Origin: a bacterium
Lineage (GTDB): Bacteria; Myxococcota_A; UBA9160; UBA4427
Assembly (NCBI GenBank): GCA_024742285.1
Contig: JANSYR010000005.1
Location: 186,001-250,000 of the forward strand
Length of the DNA stretch: 64,000 bases
Reading direction: 5' to 3'
Shown here: piece by piece, positions 34,415 through 42,482 of the stretch
Position numbering within the stretch: the stretch's first letter is position 1
How the letters are laid out: every line of letters begins with the position of its first letter
Notes under the pieces: generated by a model
Database searches by the model: none
What the model was told of the DNA's origin: nothing
Seen by the model: only the letters and a program-made list of their open reading frames with translations
Position numbers and translations under genes: made by a program

Positions 34415-36822
34415 ACGGTCCCCTCCTCGCAGGCGGACCAGCTCGGTCGGCCGGGCTCGCGTCGCAGGAAGGTGTCGTTCTCCAGGTCCCAGGCGATGAG
34501 GTGGATCCACTCGTTGTCGACCAGGTTGCGCAGACCCTCGTCGCCCTCGATGCAGGCGTCGATCTTCGCCGGGTCCGCGGCGACGATTCCGGTCAGTCGC
34601 AGCGGCTCGTGGACGAAGTCCTCGCCGTCGTGCACCGATTGCAGAGGGAGGCCGACCCGCAGATCGCCGCCGTTGCCCTCGAGTACGCCGAGGTGCGAGA
34701 CCACGTTGTGGAGGGTCTTGTCGCCGGCGCCGAAGCGCTCGGGGGCGACCGTCGAGCCGTAGTACTGGAGGTTGATCCAGCTCGCGACCACCATCGGCGC
34801 GGTCAGGATCGTGTTCAGCACCCGGGCATCGCCGTCGAGGCCCGCATCGTAGTCGTGGAGGAAGGTCCGCCCCTCGAGGTCGAGCGCTCGGGTTCGCGTC
34901 CGCGGCGCCGCGATGAAGGCCGCGTTCCGTGCCAGCGCCCACTCCGGTCGGGTCTCCGACCAGTCCCGGGCCCGCCGCCGGATCTCGGCGTCAGTGGAGC
35001 GCCAGCCGCTCTCGCCGCCCATCCCCCGCAGCCGTTCCTGGCGCGTGGCCGAACCGGCCTCGTCGAGCCAGTCCCCGATCCGCGCGAGGGTCTCCTCGGA
35101 GAGGTCGGCACTCGGTTCGAGCAGCTCGATCCGGTCGCTGGTGGTCTCGTGCAGCGCTGCGACGAAGACCGTGTCGCTCGGGATCGCGATGCCCCGCGCG
35201 AGCAGCTGCTCCCGCACCTGCGGGTCGTTCAGGACCTGGACCGCGACGCGCGCGTTCAGATCCCCCGCGTGTCCGCCGCAGGCGCCGCAGTCGAGGGCCG
35301 AGGCGAAGGGATTGTTCGGCGACTGGCCGCCGTGGCCACAGAGCACGACCACCGGCGCGAATCGGTCGACGAGTCCCATGCCGCGCAGGATGCCTTCCGC
35401 GAGGTCCGTGTTCTTGGGCGCGCTGTGGGTCGCCGGGTCGATTAGCTCGAGGTTCTCGACCGTTCGCTCGGTCACCGGCAGGAGCAGTCCGTCCGGGCGG
35501 GTCTGCGACCAGCCCATCGAATCGCCGAGCAGACGCAGGCCGAAGAACCACCCGACGGTCTCGACGAAGGGGAAGGACCCGACGGTCTGCTTGCGCAGGG
35601 CGTTGAACCAACCGCGGCGAGCGCCCCGATCGACCGACGCCGCGCGTTCCTCGCCGGAGAGTCGCTCCTCGGCGCGGACCGCCGGCGCGATCAGGGCCGG
35701 GCAGCGCGAGGTCGGACCGAATCCCTCCGGTGCGGCGTACTCGACCGCGACCCCGAAGAAGCCGGCGAATCCGATCGTCTCGATCGCGCCCGACTGCCGT
35801 TCCAGGTGGCGCCGCAGCACCTCGGAGCGTACGTCGATGCAGCAGGCGATCTGGACCTCCGGCCGGGAGATGCGATCGACCGAGCCGCCCTGCGAGAGCT
35901 TGGCGAAGAGTCGTCGCTGGTAGCCGTTCTCGAGCGCGCGTTGGAGCACGAGGGGGCGGTGCAGTCGGAGCGCCGTCGGCAGCTCGTCCAGGGTCCGCAC
36001 CACGGTCGAAGCATCGAGCTCGATGGCGTTTGCCTCGGCGATCGCGCCGTCGAAGGCGGCCCGGATCGCGAGGAGCGCCATCAGGGCATCGTCGTCCCCG
36101 CCGCGCAGCCGGGCCTCCCGCCGTCGGTACTGAGCGTGCCCCGCCCAGCCCAGGATCGAGCCGAGCAGTCGGGTGAGGTAGTCGGTCCGCGCGTCCGCCG
36201 GGACGCCGAGTCGATCCATCACGGTCTCGATCACCGCGAGGGGCTCGCTCGGCAGGCCGTCGACGTACGCGCGGAGTCCGGGGAGGCCCCGGAGCTCCGG
36301 CGAGCGATCCAGTCGTGCGTGCGCCTGCCAGGCCTCGAAGACCGGCACGTCGCGCATCGGCTGCTTCCAGGTCGCCTGGCCGGCATCGAACCGGCCGGCG
36401 CACCAGCGCGAGATCTCGTCCACGACGATCGACTCGAGGCTCGGTCCGCCCTTCGCCTCGACCACGTCGAGAGCGGTCGGGAAGGTGGGGGGCTCGACCG
36501 GACCGTCTCCGGAGAGTCGGGAGGCGGCCTGGAGGTCGGCGTGATCGAAGCGACCCTCGCGATACGCACGTTGGTAGTAGTCGTCGTCCATGAAGGCCGG
36601 CGCATCGAAGACGCGTTCGGCGAAACCGAGGGCCTCCTCGAAGGGTCGATCGGTCAGGCCCAGGTACGGATTCACGGCGACGAAGTGGCGGAGCGGCCAG
36701 AGCGGCGGAACCGCCTCGCAGGCCGCTTCGGCGTGCTCGACCGTCGACGGCATCCGCGCGTCTCCGGTGCCACCGACGATGGACTCGGGGTCGTTCAGGT
36801 ACGGTTCGGCAAAGGATTCCAT
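34411..36822 (-). CDS. dabA: DabA, beta-carbonic-anhydrase-like subunit of the inorganic-carbon transporter
   Basis: An 803-residue DUF2309/UPF0753 protein, the cytoplasmic carbonic-anhydrase-like half of the DAB dissolved-inorganic-carbon accumulator. The zinc site is visible as C328 in CCIDVRSE (with D330 and R332), H497 in LCGHGGQSPNNPF and C512 in LDCGACGG; the 15-residue H-to-C spacing matches the characterised family. With DabB it converts CO2 to bicarbonate one-way at the expense of the proton gradient. The N terminus FVAVNPYLGL is characteristic. It is 3 bp downstream of dabB and overlaps the LysR start. Confidence 0.96.
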   Translation of the reverse strand: MESFAEPYLNDPESIVGGTGDARMPSTVEHAEAACEAVPPLWPLRHFVAVNPYLGLTDRPFEEALGFAERVFDAPAFMDDDYYQRAYREGRFDHADLQAASRLSGDGPVEPPTFPTALDVVEAKGGPSLESIVVDEISRWCAGRFDAGQATWKQPMRDVPVFEAWQAHARLDRSPELRGLPGLRAYVDGLPSEPLAVIETVMDRLGVPADARTDYLTRLLGSILGWAGHAQYRRREARLRGGDDDALMALLAIRAAFDGAIAEANAIELDASTVVRTLDELPTALRLHRPLVLQRALENGYQRRLFAKLSQGGSVDRISRPEVQIACCIDVRSEVLRRHLERQSGAIETIGFAGFFGVAVEYAAPEGFGPTSRCPALIAPAVRAEERLSGEERAASVDRGARRGWFNALRKQTVGSFPFVETVGWFFGLRLLGDSMGWSQTRPDGLLLPVTERTVENLELIDPATHSAPKNTDLAEGILRGMGLVDRFAPVVVLCGHGGQSPNNPFASALDCGACGGHAGDLNARVAVQVLNDPQVREQLLARGIAIPSDTVFVAALHETTSDRIELLEPSADLSEETLARIGDWLDEAGSATRQERLRGMGGESGWRSTDAEIRRRARDWSETRPEWALARNAAFIAAPRTRTRALDLEGRTFLHDYDAGLDGDARVLNTILTAPMVVASWINLQYYGSTVAPERFGAGDKTLHNVVSHLGVLEGNGGDLRVGLPLQSVHDGEDFVHEPLRLTGIVAADPAKIDACIEGDEGLRNLVDNEWIHLIAWDLENDTFLRREPGRPSWSACEEGTV

Positions 36823-36825
36823 GGG

Positions 36826-38376
36826 TCATTCTCCTCCGTGAAGGGTGGCGAGGCGCTGGGTTCGTCGGCGCTCGAAGAGCGCCTGGGTCAGGGCGCCCAG
36901 GTAGAAGCCGTTGCGGACGTGCACGTAGAGCCGGCGCAGCAGCGGGTGGTCGGCGTAGCGGGGCAGAGCGGCCTGGAGGACGAAGCCCGCCACGAAGAAG
37001 GCGGCGACGCCCCAGGCGGTCGCGGTCGCGATCGGCGACTGCGCGAGAGACTCGGTCGGAGCGCCGATGCGCGCGTCGAGGAAGTCCACGCCGGCGAAGT
37101 AGAGTCCCGCGACCACCGCACCGAGCAGAGCGCCTTCCGCGATCCGGCGAATCCGCGACCCGCCGACGTTCTGGGCGGAGGCGAGCATCTGGCCGATGCC
37201 GATCGCGAGCACCGAGACCAGCACCGGAGCACCGGCCTTGGCCGCGAGCTCGATGCCGAGGATCCAGCCCGTCGCGAAGACCAGGGCCACGCCGCCGAAC
37301 ACCGAGGCGAGCACCGTGGCGAGTCCGGCGGGAGCGACCGGGCGACCTTCGGCGTCGACCGGCGAAGGCTTCGGGCCGGCGTGGGAGCCGGAGGAGAGGA
37401 AGGCGTAGGCCTTGTAGAAGGAGTGGCCGACCAGGTGGAGCGCGGCGGCGCCGAACGCCCCGAGTCCGCACTGCATGAGCATGAAGCCCATCTGGGCGAG
37501 CGTCGAGTAGGCCAGCTTCCGCTTGATGTCGGTCTGGGCCAGCATCACGACCGCCGCGACCGACGCGCTGAGCGCGCCCACGAAGGCGAGCCCGGCGAGG
37601 ACCACGGGCGCCTCCATCATCAGCGGACTCATGCGGATGAGCAGCACGCCGCCGGCGTTGACCACGCCCGCGTGGAGGAGCGCCGACACCGGGGTGGGCG
37701 TCTCCATGGAGTCCGGCAGCCAGGTGTGGAAGGGGAGCTGCGCGGACATCGCCATCGCGGCGAGGGCCAGCAGGATCGCCATCGGAATCGCGAATCCCGG
37801 GTTCGTCGCCGCCGCGGCGAAGACGGTTTCGAAGCTGGCAGAGCCGGTGACGAGGAGGGCGTAGATCGCGGCCAGCGCGAGGCTCGAGTCTCCGACGATC
37901 GCCGCGCGGCGCTGGGCGCGCGCGGCCTCGCGGGCGCCCGGCCGGTCGGCGCGGAGGAGGAGCAGGCGCCGGAGCAGGGCGCCGGTCGCGGCCCAGCCGA
38001 CGACCAGCAGGATCAGGTTCTCGGACACGAGCATGGTCAAGACCGCGCTCACGAGTGCGCTCGCGAGGGCACAGAACGTCGGCAGGGTCGGGTCGCCGTC
38101 GAGGTAGCGGCGTCCGAAGCGCAGGACCGCGAGGGCGATCAGGGAGACCATGATCGCGAGCAGGCTGCTCATGAAGCCGAGCTCAGCCAGCGGCGCGACG
38201 GCCGGCAGCGAGGGCATGACCTGGGCTCCGATCAGCCCGACCAGCGGCACGATCACCGCGATCTGCGCCCAGCGTGCGCAGGCGCCAGGCGTGCAGCGCG
38301 CCAGGAGCGGAATCAGCGCGCCCGCGAGCAGGGGCGGGATGGGCAATAGGGCGTAGGCAAGTAGCGCGCGGTCCAT
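36826..38376 (-). CDS. dabB: DabB, NuoL/MrpA-like membrane subunit of the inorganic-carbon transporter
   Basis: A 516-residue membrane protein with about 13 hydrophobic segments. Core blocks shared with NuoL/MrpA include LPFHTWLPDSMETPTPVSALLHAGVVNAGG, TDIKRKLAYSTLAQMGFMLMQCG and LVGHSFYKAYAFLSSGS, including the proton-pathway lysines and histidines. It couples proton or cation entry to DabA activity. ATG 38376 opens the dab operon. Divergent from the small 78-residue gene across an AT-rich 220 bp region. Confidence 0.95.
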   Translation of the reverse strand: MDRALLAYALLPIPPLLAGALIPLLARCTPGACARWAQIAVIVPLVGLIGAQVMPSLPAVAPLAELGFMSSLLAIMVSLIALAVLRFGRRYLDGDPTLPTFCALASALVSAVLTMLVSENLILLVVGWAATGALLRRLLLLRADRPGAREAARAQRRAAIVGDSSLALAAIYALLVTGSASFETVFAAAATNPGFAIPMAILLALAAMAMSAQLPFHTWLPDSMETPTPVSALLHAGVVNAGGVLLIRMSPLMMEAPVVLAGLAFVGALSASVAAVVMLAQTDIKRKLAYSTLAQMGFMLMQCGLGAFGAAALHLVGHSFYKAYAFLSSGSHAGPKPSPVDAEGRPVAPAGLATVLASVFGGVALVFATGWILGIELAAKAGAPVLVSVLAIGIGQMLASAQNVGGSRIRRIAEGALLGAVVAGLYFAGVDFLDARIGAPTESLAQSPIATATAWGVAAFFVAGFVLQAALPRYADHPLLRRLYVHVRNGFYLGALTQALFERRRTQRLATLHGGE

Positions 38377-38441
38377 TTCTTCGGGGCTCCTCGTGTCTCG
38401 CCACGATCCGCTCTGGGCGTCGCGGCAGGCGTTGCGAGATC

Positions 38442-38509
38442 AACTACACGAAATCTGTGACGCAAAGAATCTCCCTCAGTATCGGTGACGACGCAAGTGC
38501 CGTGTAGTT
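38442..38509. promoter_or_regulatory. inverted repeat pair in the dabB-upstream AT-rich region
   Basis: Perfect 9-bp inverted copies AACTACACG (38442-38450) and CGTGTAGTT (38501-38509) are 50 bp apart. Three ACGCAA motifs (near 38460, 38490 and 38514) lie among them. The region between 38450 and 38570 is the most AT-rich stretch I see. The position between divergent dabB and the small gene suggests a control region, perhaps for the operon LysR protein or the nearby winged-helix protein. No binding evidence exists in the sequence itself. Confidence 0.45.
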
Positions 38510-38538
38510 AAAAACGCAAAAAAATATTCGCGATTTAG

Positions 38539-38566
38539 TTGACGTGAAATAAATGTCGTATAAATT
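38539..38566 (+). promoter_or_regulatory. candidate sigma70-type promoter for the 78-residue gene and carbonic-anhydrase-like gene
   Basis: TTGACG at 38539-38544 and TAAATT at 38561-38566 with a 16 bp spacer resemble -35 and -10 elements; an overlapping TATAAA at 38559 gives a shorter spacer. The start codon of the small gene is 31 bp after the -10. Such AT-rich hexamers stand out in this GC-rich sequence. Confidence 0.45.
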
Positions 38567-38596
38567 GCGGCCGAATCGAAGAGCAAGGAGGCCGCC

Positions 38597-38833
38597 ATGA
38601 TTCGACTCGAACGGACCGGTACGCGATCGGAAGCGGGCCCTCGTGGGCCCCAGCGAGGCGATTGGCCTCTTCTGCGCCTCGTGACCCCGGCCCCGGAGGC
38701 GTCCCTGGAGGCTCCGCCGGGAGCGGAAGAGGAGGGCGGCAGGCCGACGCCGCGCGTGTCTTCCGCCGGCTACGAAGATCCCCACGCCTTCGTCAGGACG
38801 TGGGACGACCCCCGAAACATCTATCTGGCCTGA
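38597..38833 (+). CDS. small hypothetical protein beside the dab operon
   Basis: A 78-residue protein that I do not recognise. AAGGAGG six bases before ATG 38597 and the AT-rich promoter upstream argue that it is real. The N-terminal half is Arg/Gly/Pro/Glu-rich and probably disordered; the C-terminal end VSSAGYEDPHAFVRTWDDPRNIYLA is more ordinary and could be a docking motif. It is 17 bp upstream of the carbonic-anhydrase-like gene, so the two are probably co-transcribed. A link to inorganic-carbon uptake rests only on position. Confidence 0.65.
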   Translation: MIRLERTGTRSEAGPRGPQRGDWPLLRLVTPAPEASLEAPPGAEEEGGRPTPRVSSAGYEDPHAFVRTWDDPRNIYLA

Positions 38834-38850
38834 ACCAGGGAGGCTCGACC

Positions 38851-39375
38851 ATGTCCATTGCACCCGTTCTATCGATCGTTCGTCACCGGGTCTTCGATTC
38901 CATCGAGGAACAGGCCCCCCGTCTCGCGGACGCGCCTCGGCGCCGCATCGTCGTCTGCTGCGAAGAGCAGAGCGGCCAGGGCTGGGCGCGTCGGCTCGCA
39001 GGCGCGATCTTCCTCGCCGGCAAGGGCACCGAGGTCGGCGACGCCGATCTCCAGGATGCCGTTCGGTACGCGATCGAGGCCCACGCGATCGAAGAGGTGG
39101 TCCTCACCGCGCACACCGAGTGCACCCATCGGGAGCGCGAAGCGCGCCCCGGTCGCATCGCCGCGGGAAGCCCCGGCATCCTCTGGCTTCACGATCGCAT
39201 GTCGGAGCACGGAGAGGATCTCGACCGCGCGAAGGACGAGATCCGCCAGGGGATCGGTCAGCTTCGCTGGCTGCTCGGGAACCAGGTCCAGCTGACGGGC
39301 GCGGTCGAGCTGGGATCCTCGGGGCAGCTTCTCGGCTACCTCGAGGAGGAGGACGACTTCAAGCGGATCGCCTAG
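38851..39375 (+). CDS. beta-carbonic-anhydrase-like protein with an altered active site
   Basis: A 174-residue protein with the beta-carbonic-anhydrase plan. RRIVVCCEEQ supplies C36 or C37, and DLQDAVRYAIEAHAIEEVVLTAHTECTH supplies H88 and C91 as HxxC, with first-ligand to histidine spacing of 51-52, close to authentic enzymes. The normal Cys-x-Asp-x-Arg dyad is missing; the residues are Glu and Gln or Ser, so it may be weakly active, allosteric or a CO2/bicarbonate sensor. ATG 38851 follows AGGGAGG. It converges on the winged-helix gene, sharing CTAG for both stops. Confidence 0.75.
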   Translation: MSIAPVLSIVRHRVFDSIEEQAPRLADAPRRRIVVCCEEQSGQGWARRLAGAIFLAGKGTEVGDADLQDAVRYAIEAHAIEEVVLTAHTECTHREREARPGRIAAGSPGILWLHDRMSEHGEDLDRAKDEIRQGIGQLRWLLGNQVQLTGAVELGSSGQLLGYLEEEDDFKRIA

Positions 39376-39734
39376 CGCGCCTTGTTCTCGACCATGTTGA
39401 TCAGGTCGCCGATCTTGCAATGCGCCTCGATCGGATGGCGGAGCGCCACGTTCGTCTTGAACCGGTAGCGGTTTCGGAGCCCGACGCGGTCCCGTGTCAC
39501 GAAGCCGCCTTCCTCGAGCTCGCTCAGGATTCGCTGGACCGATCGCTCGGTGATCCCGACGCGCTGCGCCACCTCGCGGAGCGTGATCTCGGGATCCTCG
39601 TGCAGGCAGAGCAGGACGTGGGTGTGGTTCGTGAGGAACGTCCAGGTCGGTTCCTTGGCCTGCTCGCTCCCGCGGGCGCTCTTCTTGCCGGCGCCCGACC
39701 GTGCCTTGTCCTTCGTGGTGCTGCGAGCGGCCAT
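39372..39734 (-). CDS. winged helix-turn-helix regulator
   Basis: A 120-residue DNA-binding protein. After a Lys/Ser/Gly-rich tail of about 28 residues, the core FLTNHTHVLLCLHEDPEITLREVAQRVGITERSVQRILSELEEGGFV is a clear MarR/ArsR-like winged helix with wing VTRDRVGLRNRYRF. No cysteine-based sensor is evident beyond one C near the C terminus. It is convergent with the carbonic-anhydrase-like gene and divergent from the EthD gene, whose upstream gap holds nested inverted repeats. Autoregulation is likely but unproved. Confidence 0.87.
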   Translation of the reverse strand: MAARSTTKDKARSGAGKKSARGSEQAKEPTWTFLTNHTHVLLCLHEDPEITLREVAQRVGITERSVQRILSELEEGGFVTRDRVGLRNRYRFKTNVALRHPIEAHCKIGDLINMVENKAR

Positions 39735-39786
39735 GTCACTCGTTTCCTCGACTCGTGGGTTCGGGCCGGATTCGGCCGGATCGGGG

Positions 39787-39840
39787 GGAATCCGAGGCAG
39801 ACAAAGTACCACGACCGTGGACTTCGCGAAGCAGGATTCC
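39787..39840. promoter_or_regulatory. nested inverted repeats in the wHTH-EthD intergenic region
   Basis: CCACGACCGTGG (39809-39820) is a near-contiguous palindrome with a 2-base centre, flanked at 39787-39793 and 39834-39840 by GGAATCC and GGATTCC, which are exact inverted copies. The 223 bp gap separates the divergent winged-helix and EthD genes, so this is a candidate operator region. Short palindromes are frequent in GC-rich DNA, hence the modest score. Confidence 0.3.
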
Positions 39841-39957
39841 TGAAGCAAAGAGCGCGAAACGTCGTCGCGACGTGCTTTCTGCCCGTTCCTGAGGGCTGGT
39901 TGCCACACTCGCCCGGGCTCGCGAGACTTCGCCCACCCGAAACGAGGGAGGCCGCCC

Positions 39958-40641
39958 GTGCAGAAGCTCTTCTATCTCCTCTTCGACGACGCCGACGCGG
40001 ATGGGGATGCCCTGCGCGACGCCCTGGTCGAGAAGGCCGTTCCGGCGATGCGCGAGGGAGGCGCGGCGCAGATCACCGTCTTCGCGAGCGATGCCGAGGT
40101 CGCCGCCGGGACGCCGATCCGTCAGGTGGCCCCGCCGATCCGCGCGATGGTCTCGTTCTGGCTCGAGGACGCGGCCGATCGCGGCCCCTCCGAGGCGGCG
40201 CTCGCGGCGCACGTTCAAGGGATTGCCGGCTACCTCGTGGTCGAATCCAGGCCGATGGCCCACGACCTCGTGGTCGGGGAGCGGACGAAGGGGATGAAGC
40301 AGATCTCCTGTATCACGAAGCGCGCCGACCTCTCCCAGGACGAGTACATCCGGATCTGGCACGGCGATCACCGGAAGGTCGCGATCGAGACCCAGTCGAC
40401 CTTCGGCTACGTGCGCAACGAGATCTTCCGCCCGCTGACGGATGGGGCGCCGGATCAGTGGGACGCCTTCGTCGAGGAGTCGTTCCCGATGGAGGCCCTG
40501 ACGTCCCCGCTCGCCTTCTACGATTCGAAGACGCAGGAAGAGTACGAGGCGAATTTCAAGACGATGATGGACAGCTGTGCCCGCTTCCTCGATCACGGTC
40601 GGATCGAAGTCACCTTCGTGTCGGAGTACTACCAGGGGTAG
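39958..40641 (+). CDS. EthD-domain protein
   Basis: A 227-residue protein with a GTG start. The C-terminal half is an EthD (ferredoxin-like dimeric alpha-beta barrel) domain: KQISCITKRADLSQDEYIRIWHGDHRKVAIETQ, ending with MDSCARFLDHGRIEVTFVSEYY. The N-terminal half is a second, weaker barrel module. EthD proteins assist cytochrome P450 or other oxygenases in breakdown of ethers and aromatics, but a P450 is not nearby. A hairpin follows the stop and may terminate transcription with the convergent sulfatase. Confidence 0.88.
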   Translation: MQKLFYLLFDDADADGDALRDALVEKAVPAMREGGAAQITVFASDAEVAAGTPIRQVAPPIRAMVSFWLEDAADRGPSEAALAAHVQGIAGYLVVESRPMAHDLVVGERTKGMKQISCITKRADLSQDEYIRIWHGDHRKVAIETQSTFGYVRNEIFRPLTDGAPDQWDAFVEESFPMEALTSPLAFYDSKTQEEYEANFKTMMDSCARFLDHGRIEVTFVSEYYQG

Positions 40642-40642
40642 T

Positions 40643-40671
40643 CCTCGGCCCGGGGACAGCCTGGGCCGAGG
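40643..40671. terminator. hairpin between convergent EthD and sulfatase genes
   Basis: CCTCGGCCC (40643-40651) and GGGCCGAGG (40663-40671) form a perfect 9-bp GC-rich stem with an 11 nt loop, immediately after the EthD stop and 13 bp before the sulfatase stop. There is no T tract on either side, so factor-independent termination is only possible, not certain. The symmetrical position suits bidirectional use. Confidence 0.45.
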
Positions 40672-40683
40672 GGCCGCGCGGCG

Positions 40684-42342
40684 CTACTTCATCATCGCTT
40701 CGCCGCCGGCGCACCACCCGCCTCCGAGCGCCTCGAAGGGCTCGCAGTCGTAGAGCAGACGGCCGGCTTCGCCGTGCTGCATGTCGAGGATGCGGCGGGC
40801 ATGGTCGGGGGCCATGCCTCGGGCGGTCTCGTCCTGGAGCTTCTCGGTCGGGATCGGGTAGTCGACCCAATCGAGCGGCGCGCGCCAGCCCGGCGGCGGG
40901 ACGAGGGCGTGCCGCGTGCCGGAGAGGGGATGGACCATGCGCCAGGTGTGGATCTCCTCGGCCATGCGCTGGACGACGTCGGGGTGGGCCTCGGCGAGGT
41001 TGTTCCGCTCGTAGGGGTCCTCTCCGGTCCGGAAGAGGTAGTTCTTCACCTCCGCCGAGAGCAGACCCTGGTCGATGCGCTGGATCAGCTTCCACTCGTC
41101 GTCGAAGGCGGTGATGTTGAACGTGCCGCGGATCGGCGTCTCGGAGGCGAAGAAGAGCAGCTGCTCCCGCGGCATCGCCTTGCCGTCCTTGATCGCGGGC
41201 CAGAGGCTCCGCCCGTCGAGCTCGAACTCGTTCTGGCGTTCGACGCCGGCCGCTTCGGCGATCGTCGGGAACACGTCCATCGCGGACATGATCGAGGTCA
41301 TCTTCGAACCGGCCTCGATCCCGGCGGGCCAGCGCATGACGGACACGACGCGGATCCCGCCCTCGAAGGTGTCGCCCTTGCCGCCGCGGAGCGGGACGTT
41401 GTCGGCGCCCCCCGTGGCATAGGCGGCGCCGCCGTTGTCGCTGAAGAAGAGCACGATCGTGTCGTCGGCGATGCCTTCCTCGTCGAGGGCGTCGAGGACC
41501 ATGCCGATCGACTGGTCCATCGCGTCGACGACCGCCGCGTAGACGGGTCGCGCGGAGGGTTGGAGCGTGAGTCGCGCGATCCGGCGGGAGTCGTCGGTCT
41601 GCTGGCTGCGGGCCGGCTTCCGGTCGTCGTCCATGTCGGCGTACTTCTCGAGAAGATCTTCGGGGGCCTCGAGGGGCGTGTGCGGTGCGATGAAGGGGAC
41701 GTACAGGAAGAAGGGCTTGTCCGCGTCCCTCTCCCGGACGTAGCGAGCGGCTTCGCGACCGAGGAGGAAGGTCTCGTAGCCGTCCTCGTCGATCGTCTCG
41801 CCGTTGCGCTGGAAGTCGATGCCCCCCTGGTTGTTGAAAGGCGGGAAATAGCCGACCTCCGTATGGAGGTGCCCGTAGAAATGCTCGAAGCCGCGGGCGC
41901 GGGGTGTGTAGGTCTCCTGGGCGTGGCCGAGGTGCCACTTGCCGACCATCGCGGTCTGATAGCCGGCGGCCTTGAAGGTCTCGGGCATGAAGTGCTCGCT
42001 CGGATGCACGCCGTTCGTCATCCAGGGCATGATCACGCCGTAGGCCACGCCGAGTCGCATGGGGTCGCGCCCGGTCATCAGGGCCGCGCGGGTCGGCGAA
42101 CAGATCGGTGTCGAGTAGAACCGGTCGAGCTGGACGCCTTCCGCCGCGAGGCGATCGATCGACGGCGTCTCGATCACCTCCTCGCCGTGATAGCCGACGT
42201 CGGCCCAGCCGAGATCGTCGGCGAGGAAGATGATCACGTTCGGGGGCTTCCCGTCCGCCGCGAGTGCGGGGCTCGCGTATCCAAGGGCGAGCGCGAGGGC
42301 GGCGCAGAAGAACGGGGCGAGGTGACGGACGGGCGAGGGCAT
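40684..42342 (-). CDS. secreted type I sulfatase (arylsulfatase family)
   Basis: A 552-residue sulfatase with a signal peptide (FFCAALALALGYASPALA). The formylglycine site is CSPTR at residues 81-85, followed by MTGR; other blocks are FLADDLGWADVGYHG, MVGKWHLGH, FIAPHTPL and FFSDNGG. It hydrolyses sulfate esters in the periplasm or outside, needing a formylglycine-generating enzyme that is not in this window. ATG 42342 is chosen because it gives the signal peptide. It is divergent from the DUF3604 pair, which may act on the same polymer or sulfated compound. Confidence 0.95.
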   Translation of the reverse strand: MPSPVRHLAPFFCAALALALGYASPALAADGKPPNVIIFLADDLGWADVGYHGEEVIETPSIDRLAAEGVQLDRFYSTPICSPTRAALMTGRDPMRLGVAYGVIMPWMTNGVHPSEHFMPETFKAAGYQTAMVGKWHLGHAQETYTPRARGFEHFYGHLHTEVGYFPPFNNQGGIDFQRNGETIDEDGYETFLLGREAARYVRERDADKPFFLYVPFIAPHTPLEAPEDLLEKYADMDDDRKPARSQQTDDSRRIARLTLQPSARPVYAAVVDAMDQSIGMVLDALDEEGIADDTIVLFFSDNGGAAYATGGADNVPLRGGKGDTFEGGIRVVSVMRWPAGIEAGSKMTSIMSAMDVFPTIAEAAGVERQNEFELDGRSLWPAIKDGKAMPREQLLFFASETPIRGTFNITAFDDEWKLIQRIDQGLLSAEVKNYLFRTGEDPYERNNLAEAHPDVVQRMAEEIHTWRMVHPLSGTRHALVPPPGWRAPLDWVDYPIPTEKLQDETARGMAPDHARRILDMQHGEAGRLLYDCEPFEALGGGWCAGGEAMMK

Positions 42343-42482
42343 GGTGTTGCCTCCAGGGACGCTCCGGGCGGAGCGGGGCGCGAAGGCTAACGCAGATCCA
42401 GGGGCGTGGTTGACGCTCCGGGAGCCCCGTCCGAACATCGCGGGCGACCGACGCGAGCTCGTCACCGGTCGAGGAGGGGCCC

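Noticed and set aside
35806-38349. Very long open frame antisense to dabA and dabB (about 850 codons), and similar ones elsewhere
   Set aside because: High GC leaves antisense frames open; the peptide is Arg/Glu/His/Asp-rich without family motifs, while the opposite strand encodes clear DabA and DabB.
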